A stretch of 14,448 bases of DNA from Verrucomicrobiota bacterium (GCA_023431185.1 JAEYXS010000130.1:1-14448); one strand, 5' to 3'; positions 1 through 7,499 are shown, counted from the stretch's first letter. The notes: generated by a model not told the origin, from the letters alone. Numbers and translations are program-made.

Positions 1-53
1 GTCACGTAGTGACGGAAGATTCTGTCCCCATCCATCTGGCGTCACTACGTGAC
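1..53. repeat. Perfect 14-bp inverted repeat with 25-nt spacer
   Basis: GTCACGTAGTGACG at 1-14 is matched exactly by its reverse complement at 40-53. Each arm is itself nearly palindromic (GTCAC-GTA-GTGAC), so either arm could bind a dimeric protein or the two could fold into a cruciform or RNA hairpin. It may continue left of the window. No gene overlaps it. It looks like a dispersed palindromic element or the end of a small mobile repeat; the function is unknown. Confidence 0.6.
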
Positions 54-75
54 GCTGGTTTTCATGAATCGCAAA

Positions 76-95
76 CCACGGATTAAAATCCGTGG
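76..95. repeat. REP-like palindrome, CCACGGATT/AATCCGTGG
   Basis: A 9-bp perfect stem (76-84 with 87-95) closes on a 2-nt loop. From memory, this CCACGGATTNNAATCCGTGG form is a common dispersed intergenic palindrome in Verrucomicrobiota and Planctomycetota. It is followed after 13 bases by a second palindrome of different sequence. Neither has a T-tract, so they are better called repeats than terminators. Confidence 0.6.
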
Positions 96-108
96 CTATG
101 CATCTCGA

Positions 109-124
109 CCTCGCTAACGCGAGG
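109..124. repeat. Short palindrome CCTCGC/GCGAGG
   Basis: A 6-bp perfect stem (109-114 with 119-124) closes a TAAC loop. It sits between the ATCCGTGG palindrome and the terminator at 146-178. It is probably part of the same composite repeat as its left neighbour. The stem alone is short enough to arise by chance in GC-rich DNA. Confidence 0.4.
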
Positions 125-145
125 AAAACGGCCCTGGTCTGGTTC

Positions 146-178
146 AAGAAAAGAAAGCGGCGTTCCGGAGAACGCCGC
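146..178 (-). terminator. Intrinsic terminator of the exported PepSY-like protein gene
   Basis: On the minus strand a 9-bp perfect GC-rich stem (GCGGCGTTC at 157-165 with GAACGCCGC at 170-178, 4-nt loop) is followed by a T-rich tract, the complement of 146-156 (TTTCTTTTCTT). It lies 35 bases past the stop codon of the minus-strand gene at 214-810, which fits a Rho-independent terminator for that gene. Confidence 0.75.
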
Positions 179-213
179 CGCGCAGGAGGATGCGCTAACC
201 GACAATCGTTGCT

Positions 214-810
214 CTAATCCACGCGGTTGATGTGCAGGTCGGTCTTCAAAACATCACCCGATTCGGGCGAGATGATGACCTGGCCAATATCCACATCGAC
301 CGTCTTGTCGTTGAGTTTTTGTGCCCAGAGCTTCACGCGCCAGACGGGACCGATGTCGCTGTCCTCAAGCTTGGGCGCGGTGGCGACGACTTTCAGCTTC
401 GCCAGCAGCGGTTCCTTCAGGGCCGTCTTGATGGCGGCATCGGAATCCACCTTCAGTTTGGAGCGGTCCAGCGGTCCGCTCTTGTCGAAGAGCGGTTCCA
501 GCAGGCGCAACGGACGCTGGACGGTGAGCATCTTGCCCGCACCGAACTTCACTTCCACCGCTTTCAGCGTGGCCGTGGGATCGTAATACACCACGTACCA
601 GACGTTCGGCGTGGTGGTGCCGATGGATTTCTCGGCGCGCACTTGCACGACCTTGTCTTTCGATTGTTCGCCGATGTATTTGTTGCCTTCCTTCATCAAT
701 TGGAAGGCGGTTGCATCTGGCGACGGCTCGCTTGCTGTGAGGGGCAGCCAGGTGATCCCAGCCACCGCCGTCGCCATCACTAGCGTCAGACACCATAGTT
801 TTGCATTCAT
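214..810 (-). CDS. Small exported protein, PepSY-like C-terminus
   Basis: The frame is open as far as 948, but ATG at 810 is preferred: it has AGGAA five bases upstream and starts directly into a signal peptide. The upstream extension would run through the terminator of the next gene. The 198-residue product has a hydrophobic N-terminus (about residues 4-26) and is probably released into the periplasm. Residues about 110-198 hold 'SDAAIKTAL', then 'GPVWRVKLWAQ' and 'VDIGQVIISPESGDVL'. This resembles the PepSY fold, in which a strand-forming W-x-V segment precedes a 'D...G.V' turn. PepSY-like modules often inhibit proteases or serve as small binding domains. No catalytic motif is visible. It is transcribed in the same direction as the large gene upstream but separated from it by a terminator, so it is likely expressed on its own. 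Confidence 0.7.
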   Translation of the reverse strand: MNAKLWCLTLVMATAVAGITWLPLTASEPSPDATAFQLMKEGNKYIGEQSKDKVVQVRAEKSIGTTTPNVWYVVYYDPTATLKAVEVKFGAGKMLTVQRPLRLLEPLFDKSGPLDRSKLKVDSDAAIKTALKEPLLAKLKVVATAPKLEDSDIGPVWRVKLWAQKLNDKTVDVDIGQVIISPESGDVLKTDLHINRVD

Positions 811-895
811 GCTTCCTATACATGCAGAGGCCATACCATGCCGGTGTTTTTCGGCCTCCATGCCCCGTATCAAGGACTTGTACAAATGCAGGCAT

Positions 896-939
896 GAAAA
901 AGCCCGGTGCCTGCGAACTGCATTTTGCAAGCACCGGGC
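896..939 (-). terminator. Intrinsic terminator of the large ThuA/cytochrome gene
   Basis: On the minus strand, GCCCGGTGC (931-939 complement) pairs perfectly over 9 bp with GCACCGGGC (902-910 complement), enclosing a 20-nt loop. Five T residues follow (complement of 897-901). It starts about 20 bases after the TAG stop at 959-961. It also lies upstream of the exported protein gene at 214-810, isolating that gene from read-through. Confidence 0.75.
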
Positions 940-958
940 CTTATGCAAAGGGACGGGA

Positions 959-3900
959 CTATTTCTTCTTCGTCCAGTTCACCGCGTTGATGAGCAGCGT
1001 CTTGTAAGCTTGCAGATCATGCGCCCGGGCATCATGACCCAGCGTGATGGCAGCGATGCGTGTCTGCGGATGCTTCACCACGAACACTTGCGGGAAGGTG
1101 GCGTTCTTCACTTGCGAGGTCGCCGTAGCGAGCACCTCGATCGGCGTGCCCGCCGGGTCCGGGATGAAGTAATACAGCTCGTCCGTGATCGTGAAGCTCG
1201 CCGGCACATCCTTCATGATCGGATGCGCGGCATTCGTCACCTTCACCTCGAACTCGCCCAGCTTGTCGTGCCCGCGGGAACCGCCACCGGCGATGACCTG
1301 ATTGTATTCCGGCCAGTCCTTCCAGTTGTACCACACGCCCGGATGCAGGAGCACGAGGCCTTTGCCGGCGGCGATGAACTTGTTCAACGCCGCGCGCAGT
1401 TCCGGCGTCTGGAAACCGTTGCGGTTCACGCTGAAGATGGCGACATCCACCTTCGCCAGTTCCCGCGCGGTGACCGCCGGGTCTTCCGTGTAATTCGCCG
1501 TCATGCCCGCGGCCTTCAACGTGGCCACATCGGCGAAGTTGAAGAAGCGGTTGTAGTCATGCGAGCTGCCGCCACCCACGAGCAACACCTTCGTGCCCGT
1601 GCCCCACTCGAACGGCTTCGCGGGCGGGGCCGGAATCTGCGGCGCGACGGGCGCGGTGGAAGCCACCTTCACGGGCGCCATCTTCCCATCTTCACCCGGC
1701 AATTCCGCCGTTATCGCCACCGTCGTCGGCGCGAGACCGTTCGCGAAGCTCTCGATGGTCAGCTTCTCGATCACCACGTTGCTGCGCTTGAGCGAGTGAG
1801 TGTACCAGCGGAGCTGGTTTTCTTTGACCAGACCCTGAGTGAGTTTAGAGCCTGGCACTTCCACCACGCGGATGAAGTCCGCGAATTGCTCGCCATTCTT
1901 CGCTAGCAGCTCTTCCGTCTGGCCATCCGCGTAATGGACCGTGACCTTCAGCGCGTTCGCGCCCGGCGTGAACGGATGGCCCCAACCGGCGACACCACCG
2001 AGGAAGTGCAACCGGCCGGCCGCATAACCCATCTTTGCCTCCACCTTCTGCGGGAAGGTGAACGAGAACGTGTCGCGTCCGCCGCCTTTCAACACAAGGA
2101 GATTGCGGCCATACTTCGCCGGGTCCGCGATGTAGAAGGGCACGCCCTCGACATTCACATTACCGAACTTCGTGAACTTCAACGTGTCGTTGACGTTCTC
2201 TTCCTTGATGTAAAGACCGCGACGGGAATCCGCCGTGTATGCCTTGCTCAGGTCGATGAAGCGGTACTTCTGATCGCCCGCGCACATGAAGGCGAGCAGG
2301 TCGCGCAGACCTTCTTCACCGAGCGCCTCGAATCCGTTCGGCATGAGTGACATGCCCGTGTTGCGACGGCTCTTGATGTTGCTCTTCTTGATCTCCATCT
2401 CGCCCGCCGCGTTCTTGATGATGACGGACTGGTTGTTCTCCTGGGCGATGATGCCATCGTAGCTCTCGCCGTCCTTCGTCTCGAAGTTGATGGCCGCGTA
2501 GTTGTGCTCCAACGCGCGGTTCGGATCGATGATGTGCACCAGCAATTCTCCCGGACCGTGCGCGCCCATGCCCGTCAGCACCGGGCCGACGTCCTTGCCT
2601 TCATTGCCGAGCTTGTGGCAGTTCGCGCAATTCGCCATGAACAGCTCCTTGCCCTTCGCCACGTTGCCGGGTTTCTCGACGGCCGGCGTCAGCTTCGAGA
2701 TGATCGCGTCCTTCTCCTTCGCTTCCGGTCCACGCAAGTCGTCGAGGATCTTGTTCGCCTTCTCTGAGACTTCGCGATTCGCATGGGTGCGCAGGCGATG
2801 GATGTTCGCCGGGCTGATGCTGGCCAGGTCCACTTTCTTGTCCTTCATCGCATCCAGGAACGTTTCCGCCCAAGGACCACGCTTCATGATCTGGGTGAAG
2901 GCCACGCTTTGCAGACCGGCGTTCAGCTTCGGATACGTTTCCACCAGCAATGAACCGATCTTCGCACCTTGCAGATCGCCGAAGGCTTCGAGGATGCCGC
3001 GTTGCAGATTCTCCGAGGCCTTGCTGCCGAGCACGGCGCTCACGCCCGTGACGATGCCCTCATTCACGTGCCGCACGGCCAGCAACGCCTGCGCGGTCTT
3101 CAGCCGTTCCTCGTCGCTCTTGTCCGCCTTGCTCAGTGAGGCGATCATCTCTTGCAGGAGCGGGTTCACCGTGTTGTCGAGCTTGCGGCCCACATCCCAG
3201 CGGATGGTGAGCGGCAGCGAGGCGATGGCCAGTTCGTCATTCGCCGACTTCAGCAACTTCTCCATCGCGGCTTGCAAGGCGGCAGAGAAGTCCGGGCGGG
3301 TGTTGCTGTTGAGGCCCTGAACGAGGCCTTCCAAGATCGCCTGCTTCAGCGGGTCCGCCGTGGGCGGCTTGGCGGCCATGGCGATGACCAAGTTCGCGGC
3401 TTCTTCCGCGTCCTGTTTCTCCGCGAGCTTTTGCGTGAGCGACATCACCAGCGGGCGCAGCGGCGCGGGATTCGCCGAGGCGAGCGCTGTCTCGATCATC
3501 TTGCGCGGGGCGCTGTTCGCCACGCCGAGCGCGGCGGATTGCAGATGACCGTCCGTCAGCCGCGGATACACCGCGATGAGCGTGGATGCCACGTCGTTGT
3601 CCACCTCAAAGCTGCCCAGCGCGATGAGCGCCTGCAACTGCACTTGCGGATTCGCATCCAACAACATCTCATTGATCGCCTGATGCAATTGCGTTTCCGG
3701 TCCACGCTGCGAAGTCGGTGGCAATTGTGCCACCTTCAAGCCGTTCTTCTTCAACGGCAGCGAATCGGACTTCACCGCGGCGACCAGCGTCGCTTCGTTC
3801 AACCCGCCGATGCGGTGCAATGCCCACAGGGCGGCCACGCGTGTGGCGGCGCTCTCCTTCGCGTCCGTCAATGGAGTGAGTTTGCTCGCCAGCTTCGCAT

Positions 3901-6124
3901 CACCCGTCTCCACGATGAGCCGCACCGCATTCATGCGCACGTGATCGTTCGGATGACGCAGCGCCGCGATGAGCCCGTCCGTATCCTTCGCGCTCAGCTT
4001 CGGCACCGTCAGCTTCTTCGCATCCTTGTGGTCGATGCGCCAGATGCGGCCGTAGTAATGGTCGCGGTCCGGGCGGATGGCCGCGTTACGCGGACCATGT
4101 TTCGGACCGCGCGTGTCGTTGTGGATCGCCGCCTGGTTGTAGAAGTCCACCAAGTACACCGCACCATCGGGACCGGTGCGCACTTCGATCGGGCGGAACC
4201 AGTAATCCTTGCCCGCGATGAACTCCACATTCTCGCGATCTGGCACGCGCGCCGCGGTGAAGCTCACGCCGCTCGGGCTTACCGTCTCATGATGCACGAT
4301 GTTGATCGTCGGCTCCGTGGTGAAGTAGTTGTAGTTGTAGCTGGCCGGCCAGGAGCCGCCGTCATAGATCACGCAACCCGCCGCCGCCGTGAACTGCCCC
4401 ACGAAATCGATCTGCACATACGGTAACTGATCATACGGGATGAGCGGGTGCGTCGAGTGCGTCTTGCGCACCACGCTGAAGCTGTTCACGCCCGGCATGC
4501 GGCCCTTCGAGAGGTTTGCTTCCGGCAACACCACGTTCATGAGCAGGTCACCGCTGGTCGGCTGCGTGTAGAATACTTCGTTGTCCCACGCCACTTGCAG
4601 GCCCCAGGTGTTGCCGCCTTTGGAGGAATACTGCTCGATGGCCGTGCCGTCCGGCTTGAAGCGGATCACCCCGGAACCGATCGTACCGAAGTTCTTCGAG
4701 CCGTCGCCATTCGTCACCTTCTGGCTCGCGCTGTAACCGTGCGTGCCATAGATCCAGCCGTCGAAACCCCAGCGGATGTTGTTCAGCACCGCGTGCGTGT
4801 CGCGTGTGCCGAGGCCGGTGTAGAGCGTCTCCACCTTGTCCGCCTTGCCGTCGCCATTCGTATCGCGCAACCAGAGGATGTCCGGCGCTTGCGCCACGAT
4901 CACACCGTCCTTGTGGAAGACGAAGCTCGTGACCAGTTCCAGGCCTTCATAGAAAATATCCTTCTTGTCCATCACCCCGTCACCGTCCGTGTCGGAGAGC
5001 ATGGAGATCTTGTCATGGGCCTTGCGGTCATAGCGGCCCGTGGCTGGATCGAGCTTGCCATCCACCCAGCGTTGCACCAGATCCTCCGGTGAGTTGGCGA
5101 AACGGCCATCCGGATACTCCGGCGTTTCCGCCACCCACATGCGGCCCTGCGGATCCCAGTCCACATTCATCACCTTGTTGATGAGCGGTTCGGCCGCGGC
5201 GAGCTTCACCTTGAAATCTGGATGGATGACCAATTGTTCCAGCGCCTGTTCCGGGCGTCGCGGACCACCCGCCGGATAACGCAGCGAGGCCAGCTCTTCC
5301 TTCGTGCAGAACTCATCCACATTGCTGCGCTTGGCGGACCACGCCATGCCGCGCAACAACACCGCGCGGAAATGCGGCTGGTTGAAGTTCGTGTACATGT
5401 GACCCGGGATGTGGACGAACGCGCGATGCGGCTGGCCACCGGCCAAGGCCTTCTCATAAGTCCACATCTGCGGCTGGATGTCATACACCGTGATCTTGCC
5501 CTTGCCCGGTTGGCCGCGCTGGTCGTTCTTGCGCGCCGCCGAGACATTCGGCGTATAAGCGCCGGCCAGCACCGTGATGTTCTCCCGGTCCAGGTCGAAG
5601 TCGTAATAGATCTCGTCGTTCAAGTCGTAGTTCGCCACTTCCTGCGTGATGGGATGCGTGCGGTTCACGTAGTAGAGGGACATCGGGCCTTCCAGCCACT
5701 TCGTGGTGCCCGGCACCCAGGTGCCGCCGATGATGGACTTCAGATAATCCGCCCCCTCCTTCGTCTTCGGCACGACTGCGGTATGGATGACCGTGATGCC
5801 ACCGCCGCGCTTCAGGAACTTTTCCAAGCCCGCGCGCTTGTCCGCCGGGATCTCGCCGCCCTCCTGCGAGTACATCACCAGCAGGTCGGTCTTATCGAGT
5901 TCTGCCTCGGTGGGGAACTCCATGCCACCGCTCACTTTCATGCCGCGCTCCGTGAGCAGCTTGGTCCAATCACCCAGGAAGCGCTCATGCTCATGCGCAC
6001 CGGGACCGTGGGATTTCTTGCCCCCACGGATAAAGACGCGAAGGTCAGCCGCCTCCGTCACCAAGGCGGAGGCGAGAATGGCGACGAGGGCCAATAAGGC
6101 GATGAAAGAACGTTTCATAGACAT
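959..6124 (-). CDS. Exported ThuA - PVC-type dehydrogenase - HEAT - cytochrome c - ThuA fusion protein
   Basis: This 1,721-residue protein has a clear signal peptide (residues 1-25, MSMKRSF then a hydrophobic run ending VTEA). ATG at 6124 is chosen because it opens that peptide; ATG 6118 is equally possible, and the upstream in-frame extension has no such logic. Visible domains, in order: a ThuA-like glutamine-amidotransferase-fold domain (about 27-290, 'RGGKKSHGPGAHEHERF'); a beta-propeller sugar-dehydrogenase-like 'Pirellula/Verrucomicrobium' membrane-bound dehydrogenase domain (about 298-700, from 'WDPQGRMWVAETPEYPDGR' to 'YYGRIWRIDHK'). Two EF-hand-type loops, DTDGDGVMDKKD (378-389) and DTNGDGKADKVE (421-432), lie inside the propeller. 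Next come HEAT-like helical repeats (about 705-1130); a cytochrome c domain of the same phylum-specific type, with haem site CANCH (1166-1170) and probable distal Met1261 in LMPNG; a galactose-binding-like beta-sandwich (about 1290-1480); a Pro/Ala linker; and a second ThuA domain (about 1507-1721). The likely role is extracytoplasmic oxidation or processing of a carbohydrate-like substrate with electrons passed to the haem. The substrate is unknown. Family assignment is strong; the role is inferred. Confidence 0.92.
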   Translation of the reverse strand: MSMKRSFIALLALVAILASALVTEAADLRVFIRGGKKSHGPGAHEHERFLGDWTKLLTERGMKVSGGMEFPTEAELDKTDLLVMYSQEGGEIPADKRAGLEKFLKRGGGITVIHTAVVPKTKEGADYLKSIIGGTWVPGTTKWLEGPMSLYYVNRTHPITQEVANYDLNDEIYYDFDLDRENITVLAGAYTPNVSAARKNDQRGQPGKGKITVYDIQPQMWTYEKALAGGQPHRAFVHIPGHMYTNFNQPHFRAVLLRGMAWSAKRSNVDEFCTKEELASLRYPAGGPRRPEQALEQLVIHPDFKVKLAAAEPLINKVMNVDWDPQGRMWVAETPEYPDGRFANSPEDLVQRWVDGKLDPATGRYDRKAHDKISMLSDTDGDGVMDKKDIFYEGLELVTSFVFHKDGVIVAQAPDILWLRDTNGDGKADKVETLYTGLGTRDTHAVLNNIRWGFDGWIYGTHGYSASQKVTNGDGSKNFGTIGSGVIRFKPDGTAIEQYSSKGGNTWGLQVAWDNEVFYTQPTSGDLLMNVVLPEANLSKGRMPGVNSFSVVRKTHSTHPLIPYDQLPYVQIDFVGQFTAAAGCVIYDGGSWPASYNYNYFTTEPTINIVHHETVSPSGVSFTAARVPDRENVEFIAGKDYWFRPIEVRTGPDGAVYLVDFYNQAAIHNDTRGPKHGPRNAAIRPDRDHYYGRIWRIDHKDAKKLTVPKLSAKDTDGLIAALRHPNDHVRMNAVRLIVETGDAKLASKLTPLTDAKESAATRVAALWALHRIGGLNEATLVAAVKSDSLPLKKNGLKVAQLPPTSQRGPETQLHQAINEMLLDANPQVQLQALIALGSFEVDNDVASTLIAVYPRLTDGHLQSAALGVANSAPRKMIETALASANPAPLRPLVMSLTQKLAEKQDAEEAANLVIAMAAKPPTADPLKQAILEGLVQGLNSNTRPDFSAALQAAMEKLLKSANDELAIASLPLTIRWDVGRKLDNTVNPLLQEMIASLSKADKSDEERLKTAQALLAVRHVNEGIVTGVSAVLGSKASENLQRGILEAFGDLQGAKIGSLLVETYPKLNAGLQSVAFTQIMKRGPWAETFLDAMKDKKVDLASISPANIHRLRTHANREVSEKANKILDDLRGPEAKEKDAIISKLTPAVEKPGNVAKGKELFMANCANCHKLGNEGKDVGPVLTGMGAHGPGELLVHIIDPNRALEHNYAAINFETKDGESYDGIIAQENNQSVIIKNAAGEMEIKKSNIKSRRNTGMSLMPNGFEALGEEGLRDLLAFMCAGDQKYRFIDLSKAYTADSRRGLYIKEENVNDTLKFTKFGNVNVEGVPFYIADPAKYGRNLLVLKGGGRDTFSFTFPQKVEAKMGYAAGRLHFLGGVAGWGHPFTPGANALKVTVHYADGQTEELLAKNGEQFADFIRVVEVPGSKLTQGLVKENQLRWYTHSLKRSNVVIEKLTIESFANGLAPTTVAITAELPGEDGKMAPVKVASTAPVAPQIPAPPAKPFEWGTGTKVLLVGGGSSHDYNRFFNFADVATLKAAGMTANYTEDPAVTARELAKVDVAIFSVNRNGFQTPELRAALNKFIAAGKGLVLLHPGVWYNWKDWPEYNQVIAGGGSRGHDKLGEFEVKVTNAAHPIMKDVPASFTITDELYYFIPDPAGTPIEVLATATSQVKNATFPQVFVVKHPQTRIAAITLGHDARAHDLQAYKTLLINAVNWTKKK
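2342..2629 (-). other. Haem-binding core of the cytochrome c domain
   Basis: The codons for CANCH span 2615-2629 and those for the candidate distal ligand Met in LMPNG begin at 2344. About 95 residues separate the two, and the segment between contains 'KDVGPVLTGMG' and 'LVHIIDPNRALEHNYAA'. This pattern matches the putative haem-binding domain described for Pirellula and Verrucomicrobium proteins. Only one CxxCH exists in the whole protein, so one covalently attached haem c is expected, made after Sec export. Confidence 0.8.
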
Positions 6125-6485
6125 GTTTGGGCGATTCCCGCCCAGCTTAGCAGAGACCGTTTTCAAAGGCAAACTCATGGATGTTGTCAGCATGGAGAAG
6201 CAGACGTTCGCCAGCCATGCCACCAATCCACCAGCACCTCGGCCAGAAGCACCTTTGGGTTGCTTTTGGAGTGCCCTCAAGGTGCCACCTTCTCAGGTGA
6301 CCAGACCAACATACAAGGCCAGGCGTCCCGCCTGCACCAACGTCCCTGAGCGAAAACGGCTTAGTTTTGCTCAAGAATCTCTCCCGTCCCAACACCTCCC
6401 GAACTGTCTTTCCCGCCCATCTCAGGTATTCACCCCTGAATCGGTTATTGGCATTGCCGCCGTTATCAGGGATTTTGTGCCCGTC
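6125..6485. other. Divergent intergenic region without a gene
   Basis: This 361-base gap separates the divergently transcribed ThuA-fusion and transglutaminase-like genes, so it must hold both promoters. No convincing sigma-70 pair was found. Visible structure: TGGGCG/CGCCCA (6128-6133 with 6139-6144), a small hairpin just upstream of the ThuA-fusion start; AAGGTG-C-CACCTT (6279-6291); and CAGGCG-TCC-CGCCTG (6320-6334). Open frames crossing the gap on both strands lack good starts and protein-like composition. Confidence 0.6.
6320..6334. repeat. Small palindrome CAGGCG/CGCCTG
   Basis: A perfect 6-bp stem with a TCC loop in the divergent intergenic region. It has no adjacent T-tract and is probably a fragment of a dispersed repeat. 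Chance occurrence is possible. Confidence 0.35.
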
Positions 6486-7352
6486 ATGCTCCTGAGCATC
6501 TCGCACATCACCGTCTATCGCTACAGCGAGCCCGTCTCACTCGGACCGCACCGCCTCATGGTGCGGCCACTGGAAGGGCATGATGTGCAGATCCGGTCGT
6601 CCACGCTGAACATCAGCCCGGAGTACCGCGTCCGTTGGATCCACGATGTCTTCGGCAATTCCATCGCGCTCGTGGATTTCCTCGCGCCCGCCGCCGAGCT
6701 GCGTGTGGAGAGCGTCGTCACGGTCGAGCAATACAACACGAACCCGTTCGATTTCGTCATCGACCCCAGCGCCGCCGAGCTGCCCTTCTATTATCAGCCG
6801 GATGAGATGCCGGACCTCTCGCCTTATTTGCAACGCCAGTATCCCGGCGATGACCAGGCCATCCGCCATTGGTTACGGCCTTTCCTGAATGTGCAAGGAC
6901 GCGGCAAGACTTTGGAATTCCTCATCGCGCTGAACAAATCTGTGCCGATGATCTTCACCTACCGGCGGCGGGAGGAACCAGGCGTGCAAAGCCCGGGCCA
7001 GACCCTCAGCTATCGTTCCGGTTCCTGCCGCGATTTTGCCCTGCTGCTGATGGAAGCCGCACGGTCCATGGGCTTGGCGGCGCGTTTCGTGAGCGGTTAT
7101 CTGTGCCAGGCCGCCGGCAGCGTACATGAGTCGGCTTTAGGCGCGACCCACGCGTGGACGGAGATTTATCTGCCCGGTGCGGGCTGGCGCGGCTTCGATC
7201 CCACCTGCGGCATCCTTGCTGCCGATTCCCATGTGCGCGTCTCGGTGACCCGCACGCCCTCGCAAGCCGTGCCTGTGGGCGGCCTCTTCACCGGCTACCC
7301 GATGCACTATCGCGGCCTGCAAGTGATGGTCGATGCCCGCGTGATGGAGTAA
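6486..7352 (+). CDS. Transglutaminase-like protein with bacterial transglutaminase N-terminal domain
   Basis: The 288-residue product begins 'LLSISHITVYRYSEPVSLGPH', the signature of the beta-rich bacterial transglutaminase-like N-terminal region (about 1-95). A transglutaminase/papain-fold core follows (about 140-250) with the expected catalytic triad: Cys181 in 'SGSCRDFA', His222 in 'GATHAWTEIYLP' and Asp238 in 'WRGFDPT'. No signal peptide is seen, so it is probably cytoplasmic. Members of this family are thought to be peptidases or amide-bond hydrolases, and some sit beside circularly permuted ATP-grasp and alpha-E genes; those partners are not present here. The start is uncertain. ATG 6486 lies 13 bases after AGGGA (6468-6472), while the in-frame GTG at 6477 lies only 4 bases after it and would add three residues. 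The gene stands alone, divergent from the ThuA fusion. Family assignment is firm; the substrate is unknown. Confidence 0.88.
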   Translation: MLLSISHITVYRYSEPVSLGPHRLMVRPLEGHDVQIRSSTLNISPEYRVRWIHDVFGNSIALVDFLAPAAELRVESVVTVEQYNTNPFDFVIDPSAAELPFYYQPDEMPDLSPYLQRQYPGDDQAIRHWLRPFLNVQGRGKTLEFLIALNKSVPMIFTYRRREEPGVQSPGQTLSYRSGSCRDFALLLMEAARSMGLAARFVSGYLCQAAGSVHESALGATHAWTEIYLPGAGWRGFDPTCGILAADSHVRVSVTRTPSQAVPVGGLFTGYPMHYRGLQVMVDARVME

Positions 7353-7360
7353 CCGGTGGA

Positions 7361-7382
7361 GCGCCGAGCTCCAATTCGGCGC
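7361..7382. repeat. REP-like palindrome GCGCCGA/TCGGCGC
   Basis: A 7-bp perfect stem (7361-7367 with 7376-7382) encloses GCTCCAAT, eight bases after the transglutaminase stop codon. From memory, the surrounding GGAGCGCCGAGCTCC string is typical of a dispersed repeat in verrucomicrobial genomes. No T-tract follows, so a terminator role is uncertain, although the position suits one. Confidence 0.5.
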
Positions 7383-7391
7383 AGACAGCAT

Positions 7392-7430
7392 ACGTAACTA
7401 AGCCGCGGCAGATTTCGCTGTAACGTAACT
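7392..7430. repeat. Direct repeat ACGTAACT x2, 31-base period
   Basis: ACGTAACT occurs at 7392-7399 and 7423-7430. The centres are 31 bases apart, close to three helical turns, in the leader of the secreted protein gene. This could be a pair of operator half-sites, but two 8-mers in 40 bases may also be chance. Confidence 0.3.
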
Positions 7431-7478
7431 TGCTGACTGGAGAACACACCAGTATCTTGTGACCATCTCCGATAATAT

Positions 7479-7485
7479 AGGAGGT
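7479..7485 (+). promoter_or_regulatory. Strong Shine-Dalgarno with unusually long spacing
   Basis: AGGAGGT is a near-perfect ribosome-binding site, but it lies 14 bases before ATG 7500. No in-frame ATG, GTG or TTG lies closer, and the signal peptide must begin at 7500, so the long spacing appears real. Confidence 0.55.
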
Positions 7486-7499
7486 CGTTTTCATCCAGT

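Noticed and set aside
811..948. Extension of the exported-protein frame to 948
   Set aside because: It would translate through the terminator of the upstream gene and place the signal peptide 46 residues inside the protein. ATG 810 has a good ribosome-binding site.
611..1906. 431-residue open frame on the plus strand across the exported-protein gene and the end of the ThuA fusion
   Set aside because: It is His/Arg-rich, has no domain pattern, and runs antisense to two genes with strong family evidence and through their terminator. It is a codon-bias shadow in GC-rich DNA.
3152..4426. 424-residue plus-strand open frame inside the ThuA fusion gene
   Set aside because: Extremely Arg/His-rich composition typical of the antisense of a GC-rich gene; no motif, no ribosome-binding site, and the sense strand encodes recognisable HEAT and propeller domains.
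6125..6280. Extension of the ThuA fusion to 6280, adding 52 residues
   Set aside because: The added residues look non-coding, and the signal peptide would no longer be at the N-terminus.
5787..6485. Upstream extension of the transglutaminase frame to 5787, adding over 230 residues
   Set aside because: The extension overlaps the signal-peptide and ThuA coding region of the opposite gene and has no domain. The family's own N-terminal pattern starts at 6486.
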